Below are positions 24,545-38,600 of a stretch of 64,000 bases of DNA, in pieces. The notes below the pieces were generated by a model. The model had not been told where the DNA came from and did no database searches. It saw nothing but the letters and a program-made list of their open reading frames with translations. The translations under genes were made by a program, and so were the position numbers. Location: NCBI GenBank assembly GCA_000727475.1, contig KL647295.1, forward strand, positions 2,316,476 through 2,380,475. Direction: 5' to 3'. The DNA is from Sarcocystis neurona (lineage: Eukaryota; Apicomplexa; Conoidasida; Eucoccidiorida; Sarcocystidae). How positions within the stretch are numbered: position 1 is the stretch's first letter; each line of letters begins with the position of its first letter.

Positions 24545-27500
24545 CCCGGTATATGGCGTGGCTGACCGTGAAAGGCACTTCGGCAACAGCATTGGTGACA
24601 CGGCTGACGCCACTTGAAAATAAGACGCAGAAACATTCTCATTTTTCGGGAGGCCGCAGCCCTGCAGCAGCATGTCGCCAAGTGGTTCTACATGACAAAG
24701 GCAAGGAAGGAAAGAAAAATTCAGCGTGCTGCGTCCTCCATAACGTGTCCCCTTCGAGTGTCAGTGGTGTGGACCCCTGTTTTCCAGGAGGAAGGTGCGA
24801 CAGTTCCTCCCTTGATGTTCGCCTTATGGAGAGGTGTACTGCAGAGAAGGCAACACTAGAGAGATGAAATGGAGTGCTGAACTGCGTGATGCCTGACATA
24901 CGCACAAGCGCAAGACGTCGAGGCGCCAAATTGCAGGTCACCGAAGTGAAACAGAGTGGAAAGGAGAATTGGGCGTACCCTCTGCAAGAAAGACTCCTGC
25001 TATTTGCAAACTCGTAAAACGGGTCGTTCGTGAGGAATTACGAAGCCTCCTTCTTCTCTCTGCGTATTTTCACACACTCGTGTACACCTCACCTACACTG
25101 TACACAAAGAGTATGCTGTGCGGCGGGTCGGGGAAAGCGCTACGGCTCTACCCTCTCACGCCAACTTTTCCGCTACAGGCGTGCCAGATAGCTTTGTCAT
25201 CATTCTTACGTATGCGGCAAGAAGCCTTGGGCTCCGTTCACTCTGACGAACATGTGCTCGGAAGTCGCCTGTTGATATGCACTTGTGGAGTAGGTGGCGC
25301 GGTCGGTGTCTTCGGCCCCTCTGTGGGTACGGTGACAGCGACCTCGCTGTAAAATTCTTCGGTGTTAACGTGACAGATTTTCCCTGGTGCGGAGAATTCC
25401 GATCCAAAAAAAAATCCACTGCTCCATATTACGTGCCATCTAAGGACATATCTTACACTTTTGGTGACCATTCTTGACTGATGTGCGAGACCGCATGGCT
25501 GGACGTCGGCACGATCGCTGCACTCCAGTCCACCGCCCTTCGTAACAGTTGGATAGTAATTGTGAGTGCCCCCGTGCCACTATCGTCCCTTTTTTCTACT
25601 AGTCTTTCTGGAAGAAGCATCTGGTGATCTCCACCCACTAACGTCAGGCTGGTATGCATCGGGAGTACGTCGCTTTTCTGTGCCACGCTACTTTGACGCC
25701 AGAAACGATCCCCCCGGCTGCCTGATGCAGCAGGAGAGAGAGAGAGAGGAAGGGGGAACAAAATGTGTGGGCAGCCACGACATGATAAAGAATCCGACAG
25801 TCAAAGCACTTGTCTAAGCAGGGAATGAAAGCTCAGCTGATTGCCGAACGAGCGACGGTTTGCACCGCCCGGCGCTGCCTACTACGGAGCAAAGACGAAA
25901 CACCACAAAAAAGAAGTTCTCTTCTTCCACAGCTGAACATATGCAATAAGATGGCTTGTGCAACGTGGCCGCATTTGTGTTCAAGCCTTAAGAAGAGTTG
26001 CGACTCTGCTCAAAGCGACAAGGAAGACTAGAATTACGGTGGATGACCACACGTTACGTAGAAAGCAAGCAAGACGTGCAAATTGAGTGGTTGGTCACAC
26101 CACTTTGCCTATGATGGACATTTTCAGAGAACAGATGCAAACTCTGTAGCGAGGTGGACACTTCTTCTTCAGAGCTACCGACCTGCGAGAGGCTTTCACA
26201 AGTTTTTATGACAGTGTTTCGATATGAAGAGACATTGATTATCTTCTACTAGGGATTTTCTTTTCCTTGCTGTACTTGGCAAGGATGAGTACACAGATAC
26301 ATTTAACTTATGCAGACGATCTTCAACGTAAACGAAGCCGGGTGGCTACGCGGAGGACGCTGTGGCAGCATGCGAATATACCACGGTGAGGTACTAAAAA
26401 AATCTTTGTCCATGGTTACCATTGACCTCACACGAGCCGGTGTTACACGGCAGAGATGAGGTGGCAGGACGGGTCGGTTGGCTGCGTTTACGTGCGAGAA
26501 CCGAGCGTGCAACGAAGGCAACGAGAAAAAGCGCTGACTTCAAGCAAACAGCGAGAAGATATGAGCTGAAACAAGAGAGATTGGACAGCAAAAGTTACAG
26601 GGAAATATGTCTCGAAGAGGTATATCCCTAAGGATCTGAAGCACCAGTGCTATTCTTGGTAACCTGAAGGGCGATGCAAATCACTTCACATGCCTCCTGC
26701 ACAGTCAGCTGTCACACAGCTCACGAGGAGCTCGTCTGCAGCCAGGTCAGAAAACATTTAAGCAAAATGATACCAATCCTTGTTCCACGCGGCGGGTTGT
26801 ACCGCAAGGGAACCCATGGAGAGTTGGGGTAGACTGGTCGAACATGCTGTCATGTGGGTTGTACAGGTTCAACGTACCACACACCGTGTGACACGGGGCT
26901 GACTGCCTTTGAAACATTTTAAACCTCTGTTGCGACTTAACACTCTACGCACGCCACCACTAAATCGAGGAGGGAGAATACGACCACTTTGTGAAGCGCA
27001 ACCTGTGAATCTCTTCCACACCATGTTTGGTTATCCGATGAAGGGGCACTACGCGGTCACCCTGTCTCTACCCTTTCGCGATGTTGAGATGGTACCTCTT
27101 CGAAGCTACTCGAGATGGGGTGAATTTGAATTCCCTTTGAAATAAAGAAGGTATGCTAGTAAGAAGCTTGACGGGAAGCATATGCGTGCTTCTGGGTGTT
27201 AGGATGAACACGTAACCTTATGCGTAAGTCGCGGTATAAAAATTTCGTGATGCCGCCTTTATTAGGTGTTTACAAGAAATTCGAGCAGACCCCGCAGCAG
27301 GCTCGTTACGGTGCTTCGGCGTAATGGCCCCCTTCAGCGGGAATGAACACTTCTACGAAATGTATTCGCCTTCCGAGCCGCGACTGTACCACACGTGATA
27401 GGAACATGTTACTGCAGCACCACTCTATTTTCGGTCTTTTTTATTCGAAGTAAGCCTCTTCATAATAGGTTTGAGATGGCTGTGCCCTCGAGGAGTGGCA

Positions 27501-30500
27501 GGGTGGAAGTGGTGAGGCAGGGCTCTACAGCTTCTTTCTTCGTCACTACTTTTCCATTAGCTCAAAATGAATCTCTCTCATCATGACGGCATCGTTCAAA
27601 GCGCACCCTAGAACGCTGCACGCAAAGCGATCTAGCCTCAACTCAGGTATTCAACCTGAGTGACAGCGTCGTGTGCGACCAGGCAGGCACAGGTTACCCC
27701 GGGCACCATAGATAACAGGCCCTTTCGCTGTATCGTGTAAGCCTTAGTACGCGAAGTACAAGGAAGAGTGAGTGTTCTTCGTGTGACGCATGTTCCGCAT
27801 CTGACGCGCTGCGATATGATATCCATACACGGGCAACGATTGTGGCAACGCGGTCATGGAAGTCAGTTGACGAACAATGAATGAGTTGAGGTAGAACAAC
27901 CGTGTTATACATGGTGAAATAAAATTTTGGTGCCAGTGCTTGATACCGCGCAACACAGGATCATTCCAGCGGCGGCTGTCACCAATTGCAACGAGGCAGG
28001 CAGGCGACTCCAATGTGCACGGCCCAGAGTTTCACGCGTGTGTCAGCATCAGCTATGCGTCCTGAGACGTGGGGGCTACAGCAAAAACGCATCAACGCAA
28101 AGAAACAGTAAGCAAGAATGCCGTCTGATAGTCCATTCACAACCGCGCAGCACGAAGGGTCCGTAGACGGGCAATCATGACGTGGCAGCTTAGCGGCGGA
28201 GAACAGGTACAGCTGGGAATACTGTGTCTGACGGAGCACGCAACAACTTCTGGTGAAGACGACGACACAGTCACACATCTGAATTTGAGGAGGAAACAAA
28301 CGAATCCAGTCAGGTGCTACTTGGTCACATCTCCCCGAAGCTGCAGGAAAATTAAACAGGACCACAAAGTCATGAAGCTTATGTGTGCGAGGCCGCGGAG
28401 GGGTACATTTTGCTCAGTTTCCAGATTTGTGCAGAGTAGAAGTGATGAGCTCTTCCGTGCACAATCGCACGATGTCCAGTTCTGCCCTAACTCTCGGCCT
28501 TAACAAGGTTCTGCGGAAGGCCCTTATTGAGTTACACATTTTGCACTGAGGTACGCGGCAGACTAGTTTAAATTGGATAGGAGGTTGACAGGGTGTCGCC
28601 AAACTAAGCAAAGAATCGCTTGAGTTCTGCGCAAGGTTGAAGCTAGCAAGCTCGACTTATGAGAGAGCGCACTTCACTCTGTGGGCAGGACAGAATGGGA
28701 AAAGTTATGAATCTGCGACTTCTGTACCACTTGCCCGCTGGCGGACAACCGCGCCTCCGGCTGTTCGAAGCAAAATCCTGCAGCATCTGCAGCGCACGCT
28801 CATACAACCATTCTAGCAGGAATCACGAACGCTGGATCCGACTGACCCAGGCGCACCGTATCTACGACCAAACAGTTTAAGTCCTCACTATCCCGTACCT
28901 TGCTTGTGCAAACCAACGGCCATACCAAAACTACAGTTGTATTCCCGAAGCTGAAAGAAAGCAGGGCCGTACCTTCGCCCTAGAGTTCCCAAATTGGCAG
29001 ACTCGAGTGTGTTTTGTGTCAACGCCTTCACGCAACCAGCCGAATAAATTCGTGGTCCACACGCGTGTTCCTCCGCTGTCAGAAACATTGCTGTTCACAG
29101 CAGAGCTAGCGCCTGCAATCTTCGGCAATGCAATTGATTTTCTCCGTCTGACAAGATGGACAACTATGCATACATTACAAGTGCAGTGAGTCTTTCTGTG
29201 CAGCGTTTATTTGAGAAGGGCAACGCTTACGTGCGTCAACTTACGGCTTTTGTCACTTCAACCGCTATACCGTCAAGTCCAAGAGGCTTAGAGCGGTCGT
29301 TTCACTTTTTACTTTCTACAACTCAAAGCCAACTTGCGCCTACTGTCGCGAAATCAAAGCTTCGTTGTGGAGAGGGAAGGGGATTGCATAGTATGTAACC
29401 GAGCACTAGTAGCTTTAAATTGGCCGGAGCGCCGTGCAAGGGAGGGTCGGCCACAGTTAAGGGATATCTTGCTCTGTACAGGTCTTGCTTGTGAACCTGA
29501 AACGTATTCCTCGGGCTCATCTGACTTGTGTGGTGTAACGTACATATGGAGGGGACTAAGCAGACATTGTCTCAATTCTACAGCTCCTGCCTCTCCGGTG
29601 GTGGTTTCAACTGCAGGGCACCATTACGAGTGTCAACTCATTAAAATGAGCTTGGACAAGCAACGGTACTCTCTACGATGTGCTTGCCTCTAACACCCTT
29701 CCGTGAAAACTGCTAGTTTCAAGACATGCTGGCCAAATTTACGTGCTAAGCGCTGCGGTGACGAACAAGTAACAACGTCTCACAGATTTCTTCATGGCAT
29801 CCTGTGCAACAGCCGTCTATGCTCGACTTGTTGATTAGCACACTTCAACAATTATATTTAACGGAGCGCCGCCCTCTGTACGTTGGAAGACAGACGTGAA
29901 TTCTATGCGTCTCCTTCCACTTCGTTAGAGTCGGCATATTGAGGCCGCATATGAATGAATTCGACGCCACCTCTAGAAAAACTGCCAAGTTTCCTACCTT
30001 GGAGTGTTGAGTGACAACTCCCGCAACGATGCTACATCGCGACCAGCTCCTCTCAACTGCAACGACTCAAGAATGCGCAGTAGATAAACACTCCACACCA
30101 CAGTTTTTGACACCGTCTCTGGAGGTTGACAAAGCGACGAAGTGGTGCACGCCTTACACAGGTCGCTTGTATACCCAGTTCTCCTACGGTACGGCTTGTC
30201 TTTTTTCTGCGTTGTTACACCCTGGCGCTAAGAACCTTTTGCACTGCTTTAACTAACAGGTTAGACCCAGAAAACAAATTAAAATCACAGATATTAGCCT
30301 TCATGCTCAAAGAGTGGAAGCACTGGGTGTGCAGGCTCAGTGGATCCGCTCTATTGTAAGCCTCGTAGCACCTCTTAAGTACACAAACATTTGCAGAGAA
30401 AGCTGTCTGAAGCGAGGATCATGTTTGGTTCGACGCCAGACTGCACAGTGCTCTTCACTGTGGTTGAATTGCCTCAATGACAGTTTCGGACCTTGTGAAA

Positions 30501-33500
30501 GACCACAGTTTTGGTTGGAACCACATGGTCTGACGGTTTACGTTAAAAAGTCGTGCGTGGCAAGAACTCGTGCAACTCGATGCACTTGCTGAATCGATGG
30601 TACAAGGCAGGTGCACTCGACTTTTCGATGATATGCCGTTGAGCCGTGAAGTCAAGGTGTAGCCGACTGAGGCTACTCGGCCTTCACCGACAGGTAAGTC
30701 ACGCGCTTCGGGTGTGGGTACGACTCCGTGCCAACCCTATCAGCGTGAAGGGAGCGCACGTAACGGTGTTCTTCTGACTTGTGGTCACTCGACAAAAACA
30801 GAACTCATTGCATTTAACTCGGCGCATGCTTAATTGGCTTCCCGCTTAAGAGACATGATATTGCATCAATGTAGGGTGTCTTACTGACAGTGAGTAGTGA
30901 GGTCGACGGGGGAAAGACGACAAACGTTACTGGCCACCCACCTATCTCACTTTGTACACCTCCACCGTTAGAAGCAGGCGGTAGCTAATTGGAGCTTTAG
31001 TGCTCCTTTGGAGCTCTGAATCAGATGCGTGATGGACAGCAACGTTCCCTGCCGGACTCTCTTGAAAAAGGACGTCGTGATGCCGTAGTGTTGCGTGATG
31101 CGCGTGTCGCCCGAAGGCCAAAATCCCACTGCGAGCCTCGTGTGGTTGTGGGTTTAATTGCAAACCTGCATTACCTGGGCACAGGCTTCTTCAGTCACGA
31201 GACGTAGCATGTCACCTGGTATGAACAGCAGGTGCGCACAGCGGCGAAACCTTCTGCAGACACGGTAACACGCTCGCACGTCGTGGCCGGCTTGACAAGA
31301 AGCGCACGTTGGGCCGCTTACCTCCAAGTTTGATGTGCGTGCGTGAACGGCCTCGAACATGCAATACCATAGTATCCTTCGTTGCCCGCGATAACAGCGA
31401 CGGCAGGAAATCATCACTATACAACAACCATCATCAATTCCTGTAAGATGCAGAATTTGCTGATGCGCTTCTGAAGAGAGATTTCTCTGACACTCAACTT
31501 TATACAGGTCACGTACCACATTTGAAGAGTGAGTGTGGAGGACTGTTGTACGCACGTAACAGGTTTTCTGCTCAAAGTCACGGCTCGACCATTCTGTCTG
31601 CACTGGTACCACATGTAGGCGGACTGTCTGCATTTTCGCACGAATGTGGACGGGCCTTTTGCCTCTTCCATATCGTACTGTATTGCTATTCTATCCTGCG
31701 ACGGCATGCTTAGACAACCGAGCTTGTCAGCTGCGCTCCCGCTATTCACTCATCAACGTTGCTGAAGTGTCCACGTAGCGCTTGGACACGCGGTGAAAGT
31801 GCATGGTTGCGAGGTGGTCCGGAAACTGTGAAGATGTTGCGCTTATTATTAGCGGCGCACGCAGTTTGAAGACTTGCGTGCCACAACGCAGAAACTGGAA
31901 TGCACGATCGAGCTGGGAGACATGGTGGTTCACCACCGTGGCCTCTTCAGGATTGCACCGTGTTGCGAAAGAGGTGAGGTGCACATATCCAGAGAGACAT
32001 AACTGTTCAGAAAGGGGAAGTTCGTTCCCAATATCCACAGCGAGTCGGACACGCAGTCCCTGTTGCGCAGCAAGGTAGAAGGAAAATGTCTGCTATACAT
32101 GAGAACATATCACTAAAACCCTTCCCTTTGCCATGTCAAAGATTTTGTGGTACCGTGGCATCCAAACCCACCGCTGAGGCGCAACGCATATGCTGGCATT
32201 CTTCAAAGAAACTCGTTCGTGTTGAGATACTTACTTTATAGCGGAGTTGACACGCGGTATACGTTGCTCACCAACTTGCAAATCGCTCCTGCGGTACCTC
32301 TATAGCTTCGAGAGCCTAAACGTAACAATTCGCAGCCACTTCTTTGCCGGCATTACAACCGGCGAAGATTTAAGGCGCCCGAGGAGAACTGTCCGGACGA
32401 GATTCAGAAGGGTACCGCGGCTAGGTTTGACTGAGCACGCGGAAAACTGACCCTATATTTCCAGATAACTTTCGCCTTTACTTCCGTAAGTTAGTGGATA
32501 AATGAACATCTGCATGCAACTGTATTTGACAAGCATGTCATAAAACAGTTTGTGGTACCAAGAACCCGATGGGGTCAGTCGGCTTGACATAGTGTGGTAG
32601 TCATAAATTGGGCGGCCACGCCTGCCTGTTCTTCTTCAGCACTTCAGCTCCACTAAGATTGTGCCGCTTCGATCCCCGAAAATGACCGCTGCAGAAGCAC
32701 ACGGATAAAGATCTTACTGCTGACAGACGTGGTCCAGAGAGCGTGTGACATGTAACGCCTGGATCAACATATGAGTGGTTATTCTTCATCGCAGGCTCTT
32801 CCGGAGATAAATAGCCAGCCCACTGCAGCGCCGCAAGCTACACCAGCTCCCACGTGGTGCTACAACAGGATACCGCAGGTGACACCTCCCAGGAGCGCGC
32901 ACAACGATTCTCAAAAATTTTTCCGTGTGAGTGTGGTTAAATGACCAGTAAGTGCGTAGTGAGGAGCACACAGATCGAGCTTGATGCGCGAGAGCGCGAA
33001 CGATACACATGGGTGTTCTTGTGACTTACACGATCGGAAGCAGTTGATCGTTTGATCGTGGCCAAAGAGCCGTTCTCAATCGCCGCTGCCATTGCACGTT
33101 GCCTGATACCAGCGAGTCTTTGTTAGCCTTGGCAATAAAGTGCGGGCCCTTTCACACGCAGGACTTTTGCCTTGTATCCTGCACATGTATCAACCGCCAG
33201 TTCCAACGCTTCGTAGCACGCGTAGAGCGTCGCTACTGGAAAACAGGGCAGACATCTGAAAGGGGCCAAAACGATTCTTCTTCAGTCTAGTGAAGTTCAT
33301 CGAAGCAACAACAGGTGATGCTCCTCATCATACAGCGAGACTCCGTGACCTAGTGGCGCGCACGAATTGCCCAAAGCAAACAAAACCACACCGTTTTTTT
33401 GCGGGACGCAGGCGTAACCCAGACTGAACACGGCAATTCCGTCGCGATTTCTCCTGAGCTGTAACATTCCCTGGTGTCATAAGCTTGACACTGGAAAGGG

Positions 33501-36500
33501 CTACGAGGTCGCAGACAAATTGCATTTGCAAAATTGACCAAGACGTGCATCCGATACTGCATGGGCATTCACGTGCCCAGTCACCAAGCGTTTTTCGTCC
33601 GCCGTAAGCCGGAGCTGCCGTTCAGTACAGGAACACCTACTTTTCGGCCGACCACCTCGTCAAAGGCGGAGGAGCTCACGTTCGCAATAACTGGAGCTGG
33701 TCTGTTTCTCATCCGTACTTCTAAATCTATCCGAGAAGGCGGAACTAACTGTCACAATTCGAAGGCGGTGTCGCTTCGAACGCGCCCATATACTGTGTGT
33801 GACCGGCGTCGAAGTTGCACGCTCGAGCTGGTGACTGAAACGTGTCTGCCAAAGATAAAGAGCATCTCGTTACCACACACACAATTGTGATGAGCACGGG
33901 TGTGCGCACACGCCGCTCTACACCTTTCATCTTTTAGTACTCAGGCCGCAGCAAACGATTCGGCACCGCTTTTGAGGCATGATACGAAAGAACCGGCTGT
34001 TGTGTGTTCGTAGCCTTCTACGAGGACAGATTTAACTCTTTGTGCCGGCAGAAAACTGAGGAAAAAATTCCACGTGCACAGAGTCGGACAGTCCACGGAA
34101 ATGGCTGCAGCTCTCGCCATAGACGCCTGCGATGCATGGCTAGCGCCGGTACTGCTTTCTCATCCAGTTTCGCTCACACGGGTGACTGGGGTCCTTCACG
34201 CACAAAGCCTACGTAGACAGCTGCTTACCACGCTACAAGATGACCGGTTACGATCAACTAAGCAAGCAACTTGCGAAGCAGCGTTCGTTGACACGGCCAA
34301 TAGAACACACTTCGGACTAGATGCGCGTGTGTAAGCAACTTCCCCTCGTCGCCGAATCTACAAAGAAGGTGCAGCCACCTATTGTTATCAGAGGTGTTGG
34401 GCATTTTAAATGAAGTTGGAGGGTTTTTTACTAAGCTATGAATTAGTACTCCACCCCAGTCTGCGTGAACTCTGCGACTTCGCCGCTAACGGTGGGCGTT
34501 CACATATAAGATGTTACTGCTGCAGCAACCGCTCAAAACACTACCGAGTCTCCAGGGGATTCACAAGCACATGAGGCATTTCTTGGGCGACCTCTGCTCG
34601 CTGTTTTGCCTCCCCACGAAAATGCTCACCTCTTGACAACCCACGCGGCGGAATATTACGTCTCGTGTTGAACGTGTCTTTGTTATTCAGTGCTTGCGGC
34701 GACGTCATTTCGGACCAAGAATACTGAGAAGATGCTCTTGCATTGCTAGTGTCTTACGCGTGGCGTACGTTGAGTCAGGGGTAAAAAGCAACGGTGATTG
34801 ACGACGTTGTGACAACGTGTCAACGCAAACGGACTGGAGATGCAGATACTGAAAAACTTAGAAACCTTAAGCTGTTATTGTACGCTGGTATGCACGAATA
34901 TGCGTGTTCGAAAATGCTTATTTTGACTGAATTCGCTTGAGAGAGTGATTTTCTCTGTCCTCAGGAAACAAGTAGTAAACTTCTCAATCGATCTCAGAAC
35001 AGCTGGAACGTTGTAACATTTCGAAGTGGAAGCTGATGCAGACGCTTTCGACAGCAGTACGCCATCGAGTGAACCAAGAACTGACTGTTTTCTGCAGATT
35101 TAACGTGCCTGTAAACATCAGGTGAGACGCGTAGGTGGTGATTAGCACAAAGGAAACACGGCAACCTCATTAGGATCGACTTTTCAGTTCAACTGCCACT
35201 GAGGACGTTCCTCTTCGTTAACCTTCTGTTCTGTCAGGTAGAGCAGGTCGTAGAACTGCCAAGACTTCGTTCAGCCTGCTGGTAAACACCAAGTGTTTCG
35301 ATCGCAGGTTGACGACGACTCACGCTTGTCTCCGCTGTGTGGTGTGGTGAGAGACAGGTGAGACCAAAAAGTCCCCCCTAGACGTGTAACAAGGTGCTGG
35401 TGAATTCTGGCTGTTTAGACGTAGTGTTCAGCACCAAGACTACTCACACACGGGCAGCAACAGTCGTGCTTTCGGCACCCAGGTGGTGAAAACAGTACTG
35501 TCTTCAAATTATACCTTGCCGCGTCTAACACATTTTGCACTACGGGAAGACTATTATTTTTAACGGTTCAATTAGGCGGCGTACACAGATACATCAGCAG
35601 GACTTCGCTGTACGACTACGCGTGCCTTAGACGTACCTTTTTTTTCCTTTCAACCGCGTGAGATCTCCGCAGCCGACGATGCAGCCGGACGACGAATTCT
35701 GTGCCGTGGCTCTCAGTTACATCAATACAGTAAGCCATCTCAAGATACGGAATCTGAGTTGGGCCAAAACTTCGTTAGCAGAATCTGCTTTTGTTTTCCT
35801 GTAGACAGCCGTAGGGAGGAATACCCTTTTGAGAGGTATCAACTGTGGACGTTGAGAATAGGGAATCTTCTTGAGAACCACTCCGGAACAGCTCTGTTCA
35901 CCCCGACTTGCACTACAAGGTTTTTTCTACCCAAGCAGCGACCTATGACACTAATTGTTATGTGACACGGGATTAAACTCTCGCTTCACGCTCCTGTCAG
36001 TCTGAAGTAATCTTGTGAAGGGTGTACCCACTGCGAAAAGCAGGCCCTCAACGGCTGTCCGGCCTCGACCCTCGGAAGCGCTCGCTTTCCTACTAAAGAA
36101 GCTGCAAAGCTTATCCTCGAGTATGTGTGTGCTGCTCTGGAAAATGCCGGACTATGCAGAGACACCTTGAGCCTGTCGTGGGCAGGCGACTGCATGCTGC
36201 ATAAGGACGCAGCGCAATGACACCATGGCCAACACTATTTTCCCAGCACGTCGAAAGCCACAGGTACGAAGCGCCCTGCTTGTTGTTAATGTGGACTCTT
36301 TCCGGACAGAGTGTCTTCCAAATCTGAGCTGTGCATTAAGCACCGCTGTCTTTGGCACTCCTACTGCTACACAAGACTGTCAGATATGCGAAGCATGCGA
36401 TCATCCGTGTTGGATTTGCGTAAGAATAGTATATTTGCATTGTTTACAAAATCCAGAGCGTGGAGGTATCCGCGGTGGATTCGGAAAACTGCATTGTTTA

Positions 36501-37643
36501 CTCTAGATTTGTTGGAAGTGGTGCACTGCAGAACACAATTCCGTAAAATTGCCAACCTTTTCTCCGGCTCGTTTGGAAAAACACGGATGCACTCTGCTCG
36601 GAGGAGCTTCTGACCGGCACGCCTAAGGGCGCCTCCGTGCTGCATCGCGCAGGCCTTTTCTCGGTATCCGGATGACCTGGGAGACTTCGCTGTACGCCCG
36701 GAAGCTACGAGGGTGACACTACGCTTTTCCTTGTCGAAGTCACTTTCGTGTGCCACTGCCACGCCGCAAGGGGGGGAAGCTGAATGTAGCGACCACGCCT
36801 GAATGCACGCACTCTCGCTGAGGGGTTTTTAAGCGTTCGGAAGGCGTCGCAGGCAGAGTGGGCTTTTTGAGTGCCACGAAACCTGCATGGCCGTCGTACG
36901 ACTCGCATTTATATCTGCTACTCTTCACCAAATGGCCTACGTAAATGTTTCCAGCTGTAGACCGCGACACCCCCCGCTTCTGTGTATCGAACACAGCACT
37001 TCATAGTAAGAAAGCTTCGTTTTCTGTGATATACGTCGTCAGGATGTCTGCAGAGTAAGGGTACTAAAATTGCTGAGGAACACAAGGCTACTTCAACAGA
37101 GGTTCACCTTAGCACACTGTGTTGTGTGTCAGTATAGTGTGGAATCGAAAATGGCAGCGAAATACGTACATCACAGTGGGGCACGCAGCTCAGCGGTGTG
37201 CTTCATTACCTTACGTGCACGCAAGTTGTGCAAGAGCTGCTGAGCTGCAGACAATTCTGTGCGATCGACTAACAGCGTGACTGCACAAGTAACAACGAGC
37301 CAAAGTTTAGGGAGCACAATTTAGACCTCAGCTTGTTCAAATTGCCCAATCATTCTGGCGCGTGCATATGTCGACATAGGTCGTAGAAGGGTTTTTAAAG
37401 AAGTGATTCATGTCACTTCTGCAGTAGAGGGTGCCTGCCATCCGGAGGCGCGGCTTACGGAGTTGGCGCTGCGTGCAAAACAATGCCAGTTTCACGCCGC
37501 AGTCCTCTAAGAAGGACCACACAACTGCTTCCTTCCCGGGCCTCCACATGAGTCAACACAACCTCTGAACAGGGAAACTCCAACGGCATAAGCGCTGTTG
37601 CGTGTGTTTGTAGAGAGAAAGATCTGCACGTACACACACGCGT

Positions 37644-37685
37644 GCCACACATAAACACACATAAACACACACACACACACACACA
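37644..37685. repeat. CA microsatellite
   Basis: (CA)n with two ATAA interruptions, ending in a pure CA run. Confidence 0.9.
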
Positions 37686-38280
37686 AAGGCTTAGAAGTCT
37701 GAATACGTTTTCGCTGATTACACGCAACTGAAGTTGGCTACCACCGTTAGTAGCGACCCTTTCTAGTGAGTCTGATCAAGAATTTGTTCATGTGGAAAGC
37801 GGTTGGGAGACTTTCCTTCTGTATGCCATCAATGTGAACGACAACCTTATCCCAAATTCCTCTTGACAAACCCACTGAAACGGGAGGTATCTTGAACCCT
37901 GCCTGTGACATCACATTTATCTGTAAAGGCGACTTCTTAAAAAGGAAGTAGTACGTCGTGCCCCAGAAAAGTCGTTAAACTGCTTCCCGAGTATTAGATA
38001 ATACTGTGTGTCTACCTGTGCGTGGCTTGCAGGTGCTCACGTCATCGTCGGGACGCACCAAAACGACGGTTTCTCAAGCGTATGTGAGTCAGAGTAGTGC
38101 CGCTGATGGCTCTCCTTAGGTGCTTGCAATTCTGTTTCCTTCACTCTCTCCCAACTGCATCCCAAAAAGGAGTCTTCACCTGTTGTAACGAGCACTGAAC
38201 GATGCGAGAGGGATGCCTCCGAAGGCTGCGGATCTGAAATGCAGTATCCGCGTGGCGACCAAATAAGAGCACATGTTGCA

Positions 38281-38367
38281 TGTTGTGTGCGTGTTTGTAT
38301 GTGCACGTGCGTGTGTGCACATGCACGTGCCCAGGCGTGTGTATGCATACTTTTGTGTCGTGTGTGT
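38281..38367. repeat. GT-rich simple sequence
   Basis: Imperfect GT/TGCACG repeats. The Cys/Val-rich frames over it on either strand are artefacts. Confidence 0.75.
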
Positions 38368-38424
38368 CCTCACAGTCGCGTACCACAGCGTACGAAGATA
38401 TTTGACATTTCTGTATTACGGCTA

Positions 38425-38600
38425 TGTATCATCAGTGTTCCACTGTTTGGGCGCTCAGCACCTAAACACTCAGGATCCTCGTTTCGAAGCGTAGCAAGAA
38501 ATCTGAAGCTTCTTTATAACATATATGCACGTGCAGTGTTCATCTGTTCGGCCGCTCAGCATCTAACTTCTCGACGCACTCGTGCTGAAGTGCACGTGTG
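38425..38600. repeat. Diverged direct repeat pair, about 70 bp units
   Basis: Two segments about 105 bp apart share CAGTGTTC, then CTGTT, then CGCTCAGCA, TCTAA and CTC in the same order with scattered mismatches (about 38425-38495 and 38530-38600). Read by eye, not by alignment software. Confidence 0.45.
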
